Positions 1-10,190 of a stretch of DNA of 64,000 bases are shown here, in pieces; position 1 is the stretch's first letter, and each line of letters starts with the position of its first letter. The DNA is from Ramlibacter aurantiacus. GTDB lineage: Bacteria; Pseudomonadota; Gammaproteobacteria; Burkholderiales; Burkholderiaceae_C. A model generated the notes under the pieces. The model did no database searches. It was not told where the DNA came from and worked only from the letters and a program-made list of their open reading frames with translations. Both the position numbers and the translations under genes were made by a program. The stretch is from NCBI RefSeq assembly GCF_016722895.1, contig NZ_JAEQNA010000007.1, forward strand, positions 1-64,000, written 5' to 3'.

Positions 1-225
1 AAGCCCGTGCAGAACGCGTACATCGAGAGCTTTAACAGCCGGTTCCGGGATGAATGCCTGTCCCAGCACTGGTTCGCCAGCCTTAGCCACATGCGCAGCG
101 TCATCGACAACTGGCGCGACGACTACAACCACCACCGGCCTCACAGTACCTTGGGGTACCTGCCGCCGGCGGTGTTCGCCGCGCAGTGCCGCCAGCTCGC
201 TAGCGGCACTGCGCAATCAACCTGA
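1..225 (+). pseudogene. IS3-family transposase OrfB, C-terminal fragment
   Basis: This is the last part of a DDE integrase-type transposase. Its reading frame is open from base 1, so the gene begins before the window. The segment IESFNSRFRDECL contains the terminal catalytic Glu expected in IS3-family OrfB, and it is followed by the usual WRDDYNHHRPHSTLGYLPP tail. The enzyme would cut and join insertion-sequence ends. Only about 74 codons are visible, so I cannot tell whether the complete gene is intact. The next IS fragment, on the opposite strand, points towards it, which suggests nested insertion or deletion. Confidence 0.85.
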
Positions 226-296
226 CCCATTACGATTCAACCCCAGGGCTCTGAATCGTCGTGTTGCTGATCCAGGGGGCAGCGCAGAACTGCACA

Positions 297-603
297 GAGC
301 TGCCGTGATGCGTCGGTATCCGTAGCGGCCCTTGTGCTCGTCATAGATGGCGCGGATCCTGACCTCCATGGAGCTTTGCCGGTCGACACGCTGGGCCGCC
401 TGGCACTGGTAGTAGAACGTGCTGCGAGCCAGACCTGCGACCTTGAGCAGGTCCGTCAACTTATGGTGATGCCTCAATCCGGTAATCAGGCGCGCTTTGT
501 CGGCGCAGCTGATCTCTTCAACCGGATCAAGGCCTGCAATTTTTTTAGGTACGCGACCTCCAGATTGCGTCGACAGATGAACATACGTCGGATAGAGGGG
601 CAA
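297..603 (-). pseudogene. IS3-family OrfA tail / OrfB N-terminus remnant
   Basis: Read on the minus strand, this fragment carries the HTH_21-type start of an IS3 OrfB, with LLKVAGLARSTFYYQ followed by AIYDEHKGRYGYRRITAAL. Homology stops abruptly near base 297, before the DDE catalytic core, so the gene is truncated. In the overlapping frame the same stretch encodes an OrfA tail (EVAYLKKLQALIRLKR, stop at 486-488). The two frames meet at an A7 run, the normal arrangement for OrfAB fusion by -1 frameshifting. The fragment cannot encode an active transposase. Confidence 0.8.
540..546 (-). other. A7 slippery heptamer (-1 frameshift site)
   Basis: The minus strand reads cct-aaa-aaa-att in the OrfB frame and cta-aaa-aaa-ttg in the OrfA frame. 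The heptamer A-AAA-AAA is therefore in the phase required for programmed -1 slippage from OrfA into OrfB in IS3-family elements. It sits in a truncated element and is probably only a relic. Confidence 0.6.
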
Positions 604-737
604 CCATTCGCGCGTACCTCACCGATTTGACGGGTCGATACTCGACGAGCGGGCGCGGTCAGGCACGGCTCGCCAACTCAACTGGTCGTAGGTTGCTGTT
701 CCGGCCACTTTGGGCAGTCCTGTATCGGCGAAGGTAG

Positions 738-2217
<1,480 letters not shown>

Positions 2218-2780
2218 GGGCCGATCGTAGCCTCTGAAGGCTGGTCGTGCGCTTGTCGCGCCTTCCCATGCCCTTGACCATCCTGCGGGGCCCAAGTTCG
2301 CCGCAAGCGCTTACCAAGAAAAACAAGCTTGCCATGCTCGTCGGATCGAGCGGCCTGCCTGGATCAGCCCGCGCTGGGCAGCAGACCTCTACACATGCCC
2401 GAGCGCGGTGGGATCCAGCATCGGGTCGGGACGAATGCGGCACCTCGCGCAGGTTTCGGGCACTGGAGATTGCGCGCGGGTCAACTGCGGCTGTGGCGGC
2501 AATAGCGACGACGCTCTCCATCTCGATGACGATGCAGCAGAAGCCCACTCCGAGCGCCTCGATCGAGCAGGTGGCCGGACCAGGGGTCCGGCCAGACAGG
2601 CTCAACCGATAGCCCCCCTGGCACAGCCGCTCGCTTGCCGAAGCGCGCGGCGCCGCCTTTGTGCACACCGGGCGCGGCGCAGGCGGCACCTTCCATGCCG
2701 GCACCAGAGGCGCCGTCCGACACGCCTGTCTTGTGCCGGCTTGCAGAATGCTCCCCCGCTCTGCTTTCCGGAGGCTGCCC
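2218..2780. other. No gene recognised
   Basis: About 560 bp lie between the divergent LtrA-like gene and the aldehyde oxidoreductase operon. Several short overlapping frames are open on both strands, but none has recognisable protein content. The interval presumably contains both promoters. I see no clear operator or hairpin. Confidence 0.4.
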
Positions 2781-3356
2781 ATGCCGCCACCTGCCCCGCC
2801 TTCCCGCCACGCCATCCGGCTGCGCGTCAACGGTACGCCGCACGAGCTCGAAGTCGAGAGCTGGACTGCGCTACTGGACCTCTTGGGCGACCACCTCGAC
2901 CTCACGGGCACCAAGAAAGGCTGCGACCACGGACAGTGTGGCGCCTGCACAGTACTCGTCGACGGCGTACGCGTGCTTTCCTGCCTGAGCCTCGCCGTCA
3001 TGCACGACGGCCGCGAGGTGACCACGGTGGAGGGCCTCGCCCACGGCGACCAGCTGCATCCGCTGCAGGAGGCCTTCATGCAGCACGATGCCTTCCAGTG
3101 CGGCTACTGCACGCCGGGGCAACTGTGCTCGGCCGTCGGATTGGCGAGCGAGGGACACGCGAAGTCGCTGGATGACGTGCGGGAGCTGATGTCGGGCAAT
3201 CTGTGCCGCTGCGGCGCCTATGCGCAGATCGCCCAGGCGGTGGCGCAGGTCGTGCTCGGACCCGGACCGCACGCCAGCGAGGTGGCGCGCAGCGCCTGGA
3301 TCGCGGGGACGACGGTGAATGCACGCGGCGCCCGGGCAGGGGAGGAGCCGGCATGA
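2781..3356 (+). CDS. paoA: Aldehyde oxidoreductase, 2Fe-2S subunit (PaoA type)
   Basis: This 191-residue small subunit of a molybdenum hydroxylase carries electrons from the molybdenum centre to FAD. A plant-type 2Fe-2S domain has Cys48, Cys53, Cys56 and Cys68. A second all-helical 2Fe-2S domain has Cys107-x2-Cys110 and Cys142-x-Cys144. The ATG at 2781 is preceded by GGAG at 2770-2773, which fixes the start better than the upstream in-frame ATG at 2661. No Tat signal is visible, unlike E. coli PaoA, so the enzyme is probably cytoplasmic. It overlaps the next gene by four bases (ATGA), indicating coupled translation. Confidence 0.9.
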   Translation: MPPPAPPSRHAIRLRVNGTPHELEVESWTALLDLLGDHLDLTGTKKGCDHGQCGACTVLVDGVRVLSCLSLAVMHDGREVTTVEGLAHGDQLHPLQEAFMQHDAFQCGYCTPGQLCSAVGLASEGHAKSLDDVRELMSGNLCRCGAYAQIAQAVAQVVLGPGPHASEVARSAWIAGTTVNARGARAGEEPA

Positions 3357-4381
3357 ACCCGTTCACGTTTGTCCCGGTAGAAGACGTGCCCGGGGCGCTC
3401 TGGCTGGCCGGCGAGAGTACAAGCTTCATCGCCGGTGGCACCAATCTCATCGACCTGATGAAGGTGAGCGTGCTGCGGCCTGCGCGGCTGCTCGACATCA
3501 ACCGGCTCGGGCTCGACGCGATCGAGCCCACGGCCAACGGTGGCGTTCGGCTGGGCGCGCTGGCCCGCAACGCGGCCACGGCCTGGCACCCGCTGGTGCG
3601 CGAGCGGTACCCCCTGCTGGCCACGGCCATCCTGGCCGGCGCCACCGCGCAGATCCGCAACATGGCCACCAACGGTGGCAACCTGCTGCAACGCACGCGC
3701 TGCTGCTACTTCTACGACATTGCCACACCCTGCAACAAGCGCCAGCCGGGTTCCGGCTGTTCGGCAATGGGGAGCCTCGCGCGGCAGCATGCCATCCTGG
3801 GTGCCAGCGCGCATTGCGTGGCCACCCATCCCTCCGACATGTGCGTGGCGCTCGCCGCGCTGGAAGCGACGGTGCAGGTTGTGTCCCCGCGCGGCGAACG
3901 CACGATCCCGTTCGCCGATTTCCACCGCCTGCCCGGTGACCGCCCGGACCTCGACACCACGCTGGCGCATGACGAGCTGATCGTCGCGCTCACGCTGCCG
4001 CCGGCGGACGGATTCCGGGCCCACAGCGTCTACCTCAAGCTGCGCGAGCGGCTGTCCTATGCCTTTGCGCTGGTTTCGGTGGCGGCGGCACTGGACCTGG
4101 ACCTGGACGGCGGCATCATCCGCGCCGCGCGGCTAGCCCTCGGCGGCGTGGCCCACAAGCCCTGGCGCGATCCGGCCGCCGAAGCGCTGCTGGCCGGCCA
4201 GCCGGCGAAGGAAGCATCGTTCGTGCGCGCGGCCGACGCACTGCTGCAGGGTGCCGTGCCGCAGGGCGCGGGCGAGGGCAGCAACGCGTTCAAGATCCCG
4301 CTGGCGCGGCGGGCCATCGTCCGCGCGTTGGCGCTCGCCACCGCTGGCACGGTCACCCAGCACGCGGAGGATGCACCATGA
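3353..4381 (+). CDS. paoB: Aldehyde oxidoreductase, FAD / 4Fe-4S subunit (PaoB type)
   Basis: This 342-residue middle subunit of the xanthine dehydrogenase superfamily binds FAD. The glycine-rich loop FIAGGTNLIDLMK lies at residues 25-37 and a second FAD-contact stretch, MATNGGNLLQR, near 104. An insertion with Cys117, Cys118, Cys127 and Cys136 matches the extra 4Fe-4S cluster that separates PaoB-type subunits from ordinary xanthine dehydrogenase FAD subunits. The start is the ATG overlapping the paoA stop, with GGAGG just upstream. The gene overlaps paoC by four bases. Electrons would flow from the Mo subunit through PaoA to this FAD. Confidence 0.9.
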   Translation: MNPFTFVPVEDVPGALWLAGESTSFIAGGTNLIDLMKVSVLRPARLLDINRLGLDAIEPTANGGVRLGALARNAATAWHPLVRERYPLLATAILAGATAQIRNMATNGGNLLQRTRCCYFYDIATPCNKRQPGSGCSAMGSLARQHAILGASAHCVATHPSDMCVALAALEATVQVVSPRGERTIPFADFHRLPGDRPDLDTTLAHDELIVALTLPPADGFRAHSVYLKLRERLSYAFALVSVAAALDLDLDGGIIRAARLALGGVAHKPWRDPAAEALLAGQPAKEASFVRAADALLQGAVPQGAGEGSNAFKIPLARRAIVRALALATAGTVTQHAEDAP

Positions 4382-6666
4382 GCGCCGGCCCCGCGACGCC
4401 GCTGCAGCCGGTGGCCGCCGATGGGGCCGGCTTCGTCGCCTTGGGCGATCCCGTCCCGCGCATCGACGGGCGTGCGAAAGTCACCGGGCAGGCTCGCTAT
4501 GCCGCCGAGATCACCGTGGACGGCCTCGTGCATGGCGTCGTGGTCAATGCCGCCATTCCCCGCGGACGCATCCTGGCCGTGCACGATGCGCAGGCGCGCG
4601 CGGTGCGCGGTGTGCTGGATGTGCTGTGGCACGGCCAGCCCAGCGAGGCGCCGCAGCTCGCGCACTATTTCGGGTCAGGCGAGGATTTCTCCACCGTGCC
4701 GGTCAAGCCGCTGGTGAGCGACAGGGTGCACTATGCCGGCCAGCCGGTGGCGTTGGTGCTGGCGCAGAGTTGGGAAGCGGCGCGCTACGCGGCCGGTTTG
4801 GTGCGCATCGACTACGAGCGGCAGCCACACGCGACCGACCTGCTGCGGCGCCGCGCCGATGGCCGCGCCCCCTACGAGCTCGACGAAGACACGGCGCCGC
4901 CCACGCCGCGCGGCGATGCCGACGCGGCTTTCGCCATCGCGCCCGTGAAGATGGACGCCGAATTCCACCAGGCCGTCGAGCACCACAACCCGATGGAACT
5001 GCACGCCAGCACGGTGATCTTCGAGGGCGATGGCAGGCTCACCATCCACGACAAGAACCAGGGCGGCTATGCGACCCGCAAGCGGCTGGCGAAGGTGTTC
5101 GGCTTGCCGGAGAGCCAGCTGACGCTGCTGAACACGTTCGTGGGCGGCGCCTTCGGTTCCGGTCTGCGGCCGCAGTACAACCTGCTGCTGGCGATCGTTG
5201 GCGCGCTGCACCTGCGGCGGGCGGTGCGGGTGGTGCTGACGCGCCAGCAGATGTTCACCTTCGGGCATCGGCCGGAGATCTGGCAGCGGGTGCGACTGGG
5301 CGCAGCGCGCGACGGCACGCTCCAGGCGCTGATCCACGAGGCGGTAGGCGAAACCTCGCGCGTGAGCGACTTCACCGAAATGGTCACGCGATGGTCGGGC
5401 ACGCTCTATCGCTGCGAGAACCTGCGCGGCGACTATCGCGTGCTGCCGCTGGATCTGCCGACGCCGCTGGACATGCGGGCACCGGGGGCGGCCAGCGGCC
5501 TGTTCGCGCTGGAGGTCGCCATGGACGAACTGGCGCAGGCGCTGGAAATGGACCCGCTGGCGCTGCGCCTGCACAACCACGCCGAGCGTTCGCCATCCGG
5601 CGACAAGCCGTATTCCAGCAAGAAGCTGCGCGAGTGCTACCTGCTCGCGGCGGAGCGCTTCGGCTGGTCGCGGCGCCACCCGCAGCCGCGCAGCATGTGC
5701 GAGGGCCACGAACTGATTGGCTGGGGCATGGCCAGCGGGCAATGGATTGCCGAGCAGCAGGAAGCGCAGGCGCGGGTGGTGTGGCATGCCGATGGCTGTG
5801 TCGACGTGGAAACGGCGGCCAGCGACATCGGCACCGGCACCAGCACGGTGCTGGCGCAGGTTGCGGCGGCCGCGCTGGGTATGCGGCTGGACGACGTGCG
5901 CGTGCACATCGCCGACACGCGCCTGCCCCAGGCGCCGACGGAAGGCGGGTCTTCGCACGTGGCCAGCGTCGGCTCGGCGGTGGATGGTGCCTGCGAGAAG
6001 CTGCGCAAGAAGGTCTGGCAGCTCGCGCGAGCGATGGCCGGGTCACCGCTGGCCGGCAGCGAGTTCGCGGACGTGGAGTTCATCGGCGGCAGCGTGCGGC
6101 TGCGCAATTCGACGGGCGATCGGCTGGGCCTGCATCAGGTGCTGGCGGGCGCAGGCGTCGGCACGCTGGAGGCGCACTTCCACCTGGAGCCGGACGAGGA
6201 CGAGCAGGGCCGCTACCAGCGCGCCGCCCATTCGGCGGTGTTCTGCGAGGTGCGGGTGGACGAGGCCATGGGCACCGTGCGCGTCACGCGGGTGGTGAGC
6301 GCGGTGGCTTGCGGCCGGATCATCAACGAGCTCACGGCCCGCAGCCAGGTCCTGGGCGGCATCGTCTGGGGCATCGGACAGGCGCTGCATGAGGGTACCT
6401 TGATCGATCACGGGCTCGGCCGCTTCATGACCGTGGACCTGGCCAATTACCACGTGCCGGTGAACGCGGATGTCCATTCGCTGGAGGTCATCTTCGTGCC
6501 GGAAGACGATCGCATCGTCAGCCGCCTGGGCGCCAAAGGCGTGGGCGAGATCGGCGGGCTGGGAGTCGCGGCCGCGATCTCCAATGCGATCTGGCATGCC
6601 ACCGGGCGCAGGATCCGGGTGCTGCCGATGACGCCGGAGAAGGTCATGTCACCGGTAACGGCCTGA
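4378..6666 (+). CDS. paoC: Aldehyde oxidoreductase, molybdopterin-binding subunit (PaoC type)
   Basis: This 762-residue catalytic subunit binds the molybdenum cofactor and oxidises aldehydes to acids. It has the N-terminal aldehyde oxidase hammerhead domain (PRIDGRAKVTGQARYAAE), the GGAFGSG cofactor loop near residue 260, the MRAPG motif near 366, and the terminal GAKGVGEIGGLG motif containing the catalytic Glu. Family members are usually about 730 residues, so this one is slightly long. It ends the operon. No PaoD or XdhC-like maturation factor follows, so cofactor sulfuration must come from elsewhere in the genome. The natural substrate cannot be read from the sequence. Confidence 0.9.
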   Translation: MSAGPATPLQPVAADGAGFVALGDPVPRIDGRAKVTGQARYAAEITVDGLVHGVVVNAAIPRGRILAVHDAQARAVRGVLDVLWHGQPSEAPQLAHYFGSGEDFSTVPVKPLVSDRVHYAGQPVALVLAQSWEAARYAAGLVRIDYERQPHATDLLRRRADGRAPYELDEDTAPPTPRGDADAAFAIAPVKMDAEFHQAVEHHNPMELHASTVIFEGDGRLTIHDKNQGGYATRKRLAKVFGLPESQLTLLNTFVGGAFGSGLRPQYNLLLAIVGALHLRRAVRVVLTRQQMFTFGHRPEIWQRVRLGAARDGTLQALIHEAVGETSRVSDFTEMVTRWSGTLYRCENLRGDYRVLPLDLPTPLDMRAPGAASGLFALEVAMDELAQALEMDPLALRLHNHAERSPSGDKPYSSKKLRECYLLAAERFGWSRRHPQPRSMCEGHELIGWGMASGQWIAEQQEAQARVVWHADGCVDVETAASDIGTGTSTVLAQVAAAALGMRLDDVRVHIADTRLPQAPTEGGSSHVASVGSAVDGACEKLRKKVWQLARAMAGSPLAGSEFADVEFIGGSVRLRNSTGDRLGLHQVLAGAGVGTLEAHFHLEPDEDEQGRYQRAAHSAVFCEVRVDEAMGTVRVTRVVSAVACGRIINELTARSQVLGGIVWGIGQALHEGTLIDHGLGRFMTVDLANYHVPVNADVHSLEVIFVPEDDRIVSRLGAKGVGEIGGLGVAAAISNAIWHATGRRIRVLPMTPEKVMSPVTA

Positions 6667-6868
6667 AGCCCGTCTGCGGTCAGGCGAGAGCCGGTAACCT
6701 CGTCGGGGGCACAGGCGGAGCTGCGGTCGTGAACACCGCTGACCGCCGCCTGCTGCCTGCTTGTGCTTGCACGTCGAACGTGGAAACGGCAGGTGCGGAG
6801 TTGCCCCAGGACTGGCGCACAAAGGTCGTCAAAGCGGCCATGAGCCATGGGCTGCGCAGGCCTTACGG

Positions 6869-9661
6869 CTACGTCCGCAAACGTTCGGGGCCGGCGAAGC
6901 CGTTGAACGCTCGCGCGGCGGATGCGAACCGCTCGACCTCCGTGGCGACCGTGTCCATCTGCTCGTAGTCCGGCGAGACCTCCAGCCCCGCGCACAACGC
7001 GGACAGGCGGGTGCCGCCCAGCGTCGCCGCCGAACCGCGCATGCCGTGCATGAGGCGCGCCATTCCTTCGCCGCCCGCGGCCTTCAGCTGCGCCAGCGAC
7101 TCGCGGGACTGACGCAGGAACATCTCCAGCGCCGCGGCGAAGGCTTGCGCGTCGTCTCCGAAGTAGCGGCCGATGACGCCGTGGTCGAACACGTCCGAGG
7201 ACCCGGGCGCCGCGCGCAGGAGGGAGGGTGACGCGTGGGGCTCCGCGGCGCCCGTCAGCCACCGCCGCAGCTTCTCGGCGAACACCGCCTTTTCGACGGG
7301 CTTGGTCAGGTAGTCGTTCATGCCGGCCGCAAGGCAGCGATCCCTGTCACCGAGCGTGGCCGCCGCGGTGAAGGCGAGGATCGGGATCGTCACCCCCAGC
7401 CTGCGCAACTCGCGGGCGGCATTCCAGCCGTCGAGCACCGGCATATGGCAATCCATCAGCACCAGGTCGAAGGGCGCCTCCTGGCATGCCCGGACCGCAT
7501 CCTGCCCGTTCTCGACCACCGTCAGTTGCGTGAAGCCCAGCGAGGCCAGTATCCGCTGCGCGACCAGTTGGTTCACTTCGTTGTCCTCGGCCAGCAGCAG
7601 GCGCGCGTCCGAACGGATCACGCGCGCTTCGGCCATGATCTGCACCGCCAGCGGGGGCGCCGCGGTCCTCAACGGGATCTCGAGCGTGAAGCGGGAGCCG
7701 AGCCCTTCCTGGCTGACGAGGGTGACGTCCCCTCCCATGAGCTGGGCGAGCTGGCGGGAGATCGCCAGCCCGAGCCCGGTGCCGGATTTGCGTAGCGACG
7801 GATTCCCAGCCTGCGTGAAGCGGGTGAAGAGCCGAGCCTGTGCTTCGGCCGGGATGCCCGGCCCCGTGTCGGTGACGGCAAAGGAAAGCCGCAGCCCGGC
7901 ATCGCTCTCCCTGGTGGTCACCCGCAGCCCGAAGTTGCCCATGTCGGTGAATTTCAGCGCATTGCCCAGCAGGTTCAGGAGCACCTGCCGCAGCCGGCCC
8001 GGATCCGTGGCGATCCAGCGAGGCAGGCCGGGCTGCTGGTGCAGGTCGAAGCGGATGCCCTTTTCGGCGGCGCGCGCGGTGAAGAGGTCGCCCAGTTCCT
8101 GGAGCATCTGCGGAAGATCGGTAGGAACCTCCTCCAGCGTCAGATGTCCGGCCTCGATCTTCGAGAAGTCCAGGATGTTGTCGACGAGGCTCAGGAGCGA
8201 CTTCGCGCAGCTGTCGATCAGCGTCACCGAATCGCTTTCCATGGGGGGCAGGCTTGCTTCCCGCAGCAGTTGCGTCAGGCCGATCACGCCGTTGAGGGGC
8301 GTCCGGATCTCGTGGCTCATCGTCGCCAGGAAGTCGGACTTGGCGACGCTCGCCTGGTCCGCCGCCTGCAAGGCCGCGCGCAGTTCGGCGTCGGCGCGCA
8401 CGCGCGCAGTGATGTCCTTGGAGGTGCCGACGACATGGCGGGCCCGGCCGGAGGTGTCGCGTTCCAGCACCTGCGCCTCGCTGACGACCCAGATAGGCTC
8501 GCCGCTCTCCATGATCATCTCGTGCTCCAGCGAAACCCGGTCGACCTCGCCGTTGAGCAGCTGGCGCCAGGCGGCCAGGATGGTCGGTCGCGCCTGCTGG
8601 GGAAAGAACGAACGGGTCGCCTTGGGCCGTACCTGCCAGTCCTGGCCCGGCAGGCCGAGCAGTTGAGTCCAGCCCGCCGACAGGTAGACGCAGCGCGCCC
8701 CGAGGTCATACTCCCACAGGCCGAGGTTCGAAGCCTCCAGGGCGCGCGCCAGCAGGCGGTTCTGGCGGTTCAACTCCTCCTGCAGGCGCAGGGTCTCGGT
8801 GGTGTCCGTCACCACGCCCACGAACGCGACGCGGCTTCCGGAGCTCTCGACGGGCTCGCACCGGATGCGCACCCAGCGCGGTGCCTCGTCCCCCAGCGGC
8901 TGGCAGCGGAAGGTCCCCTCGTAGCCGCTGCGCTCCTGCACGGTTTGTTCCCAGGCGGCCTGTAGCCCCGGCCGGTCTTCCGGATGGATGCACTGCATCC
9001 ATGCCGATCCCTCCAGCGCCGCCAGCGAGTGGCCGCCCAGGATCGTGACCCACTGGTTGTTGCCGTGCAGCACCTGGCCGCGCTCGTCGGCGGAGAACAT
9101 CCCGGCGGGAGCGAGCTCCGACATGCGCACGGCTTCCGCCGTGCGGCGCTCCTCCTTTAACTGCAGTTCGTCCTGGCGCAGCAGGAGGACGTCGACGACG
9201 CCGCGCGCCAGCTCGGACAGCAGCCGCCGCTGCTCACCGGTGAGCCGTCCGGGGCGCGGCGACAGCACGCACAGGGTTCCCACCGCTTCGCCCGAGGGCA
9301 TCACCAGCGGCATGCCTGCGTAGTGCGCCACGTTCGGCGCTTCCAGCACCAGCGGGTTGTCGTGGAAGCGGAGGTCGGCTCGGGCGTCTTCCACCTCGAA
9401 CAGCTGCGGCTGCAGGATGGCGTGCCCACAGAAGGACACGTCGCGCGCGGTCTCGTCGCCCTGCTGAAGACCGACGGCCGACTTGAACCACTGCCGGTCC
9501 GAGTCGACCAGCGAAATCAGGGCGATCGGCATCCCGGTGATGCTTGCCGCGATCCGCGTGAAGGCGTCCAGCGCGGCCTCCGAAGGCGTGTCGAGGGCGC
9601 GCAACTGCCGCAGCCGCAGCAGGCGGGCGACTTCGTTGGCCGGCAACTGTCCCGGCGTCAC
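6869..9661 (-). CDS. Hybrid sensor histidine kinase (GAF-PAS-PAS-HisKA-HATPase-REC-Hpt)
   Basis: This 930-residue soluble hybrid kinase has no transmembrane segment. A GAF domain (about 25-165) is followed by two PAS domains (about 180-295 and 305-425), a HisKA domain with His450 in SHEIRTPLNG, a HATPase domain (N566, G600 and G628 boxes), a receiver with Asp737 and Lys787, and a C-terminal Hpt domain with His872. All phosphorelay residues are present, so it should run an internal His-Asp-His relay. No output regulator is adjacent. The start is a GTG at 9661 that overlaps the TGA of a 17-codon ORF. The signal is unknown. Confidence 0.88.
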   Translation of the reverse strand: MTPGQLPANEVARLLRLRQLRALDTPSEAALDAFTRIAASITGMPIALISLVDSDRQWFKSAVGLQQGDETARDVSFCGHAILQPQLFEVEDARADLRFHDNPLVLEAPNVAHYAGMPLVMPSGEAVGTLCVLSPRPGRLTGEQRRLLSELARGVVDVLLLRQDELQLKEERRTAEAVRMSELAPAGMFSADERGQVLHGNNQWVTILGGHSLAALEGSAWMQCIHPEDRPGLQAAWEQTVQERSGYEGTFRCQPLGDEAPRWVRIRCEPVESSGSRVAFVGVVTDTTETLRLQEELNRQNRLLARALEASNLGLWEYDLGARCVYLSAGWTQLLGLPGQDWQVRPKATRSFFPQQARPTILAAWRQLLNGEVDRVSLEHEMIMESGEPIWVVSEAQVLERDTSGRARHVVGTSKDITARVRADAELRAALQAADQASVAKSDFLATMSHEIRTPLNGVIGLTQLLREASLPPMESDSVTLIDSCAKSLLSLVDNILDFSKIEAGHLTLEEVPTDLPQMLQELGDLFTARAAEKGIRFDLHQQPGLPRWIATDPGRLRQVLLNLLGNALKFTDMGNFGLRVTTRESDAGLRLSFAVTDTGPGIPAEAQARLFTRFTQAGNPSLRKSGTGLGLAISRQLAQLMGGDVTLVSQEGLGSRFTLEIPLRTAAPPLAVQIMAEARVIRSDARLLLAEDNEVNQLVAQRILASLGFTQLTVVENGQDAVRACQEAPFDLVLMDCHMPVLDGWNAARELRRLGVTIPILAFTAAATLGDRDRCLAAGMNDYLTKPVEKAVFAEKLRRWLTGAAEPHASPSLLRAAPGSSDVFDHGVIGRYFGDDAQAFAAALEMFLRQSRESLAQLKAAGGEGMARLMHGMRGSAATLGGTRLSALCAGLEVSPDYEQMDTVATEVERFASAARAFNGFAGPERLRT

Positions 9662-9711
9662 GGCTGGCCCGCTCCATCGTGATTGTCGTCAGCGAAAAGA
9701 ACTCTCGCCAT
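9658..9711 (-). CDS. 17-residue overlapping ORF, receiver-like N-terminus
   Basis: The ATG at 9711 has a good Shine-Dalgarno (GGAG) upstream and encodes MARVLFADDNHDGAGQP before a TGA that overlaps the GTG start of the hybrid kinase (GTGA). The peptide resembles the first strand and acidic pocket of a response-regulator receiver (VLFADDNHD). It could be a leader peptide coupling translation to the kinase, or the stump of a deleted response regulator. A longer upstream in-frame ATG at 9900 exists but lacks support. Confidence 0.4.
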   Translation of the reverse strand: MARVLFADDNHDGAGQP

Positions 9712-10023
9712 GGTCGTTCTCCGGGTCAGCGATTGCACGGTGCGCAGCGGCCTCGCCGCGAGCAATTGGGCCGCACTGCCTCGTTCTGGAGGCCCTGGGA
9801 AGCTCTGTGCGGCGGACGGGTAGGAGCTTATGGAGGCCGCCCCCCCCACGAACAGCAGCAGGTATGGCAAAAGAAAACCAGACCAGTTCTTCGCCATCAA
9901 CTGCCACGCGCATCGCCCGGACCAACAGAGGCGCGAGCATGGGCCTCCTGAACCTCCTGAAGTACTGTGTCGAGCGCAAGTTCCTCGATGCGATGAACCT
10001 GGTCATTCCGTGGACAGAGCACG

Positions 10024-10190
10024 TTCCGTGACATCGAGCACCAGGACATCAGGGCGCCAGCAGCCTGCCGCCGCCTGCGCCTGAACACCGTCAAGAGCCG
10101 TTCACTGCAGGAGGCCTTCGAGCCGCGGGCGCTCGGCTGCCAACTCGACCGCGTCTGGATGGTCGTCGGTAATCCGGGGACGCAGTCCGG
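10024..10190 (-). pseudogene. Broken receiver domain at the end of the second kinase
   Basis: The kinase C-terminus enters a receiver domain (RPRITDDHPDAVELAAE) and stops at TGA 10102-10104. Past the stop, the same frame continues with receiver-like sequence, TALDGVQAQAAA then WRPDVLVLDV, which includes the region around the phospho-acceptor Asp. Similarity ends near 10024. The domain therefore seems to have been lost through a nonsense change plus a downstream deletion. The remaining 9712-10023 shows nothing I recognise. Confidence 0.6.

Noticed and set aside
604..737. A possible terminal inverted repeat of a further IS21-like element
   Set aside because: Short stretches look IS-like, but I could not pair them with a second end, so no element is claimed.
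4251..6392. A 713-codon plus-strand frame inside paoC
   Set aside because: It is out of frame with the clearly conserved paoC and is rich in Ala/Arg/Gly only.
9658..9900. A possible 80-residue protein with a hydrophobic N-terminus (MMAKNWSGFLLPYLLLFVGG)
   Set aside because: No conservation signal or ribosome site supports the upstream ATG; only the internal ATG at 9711 has a good site.
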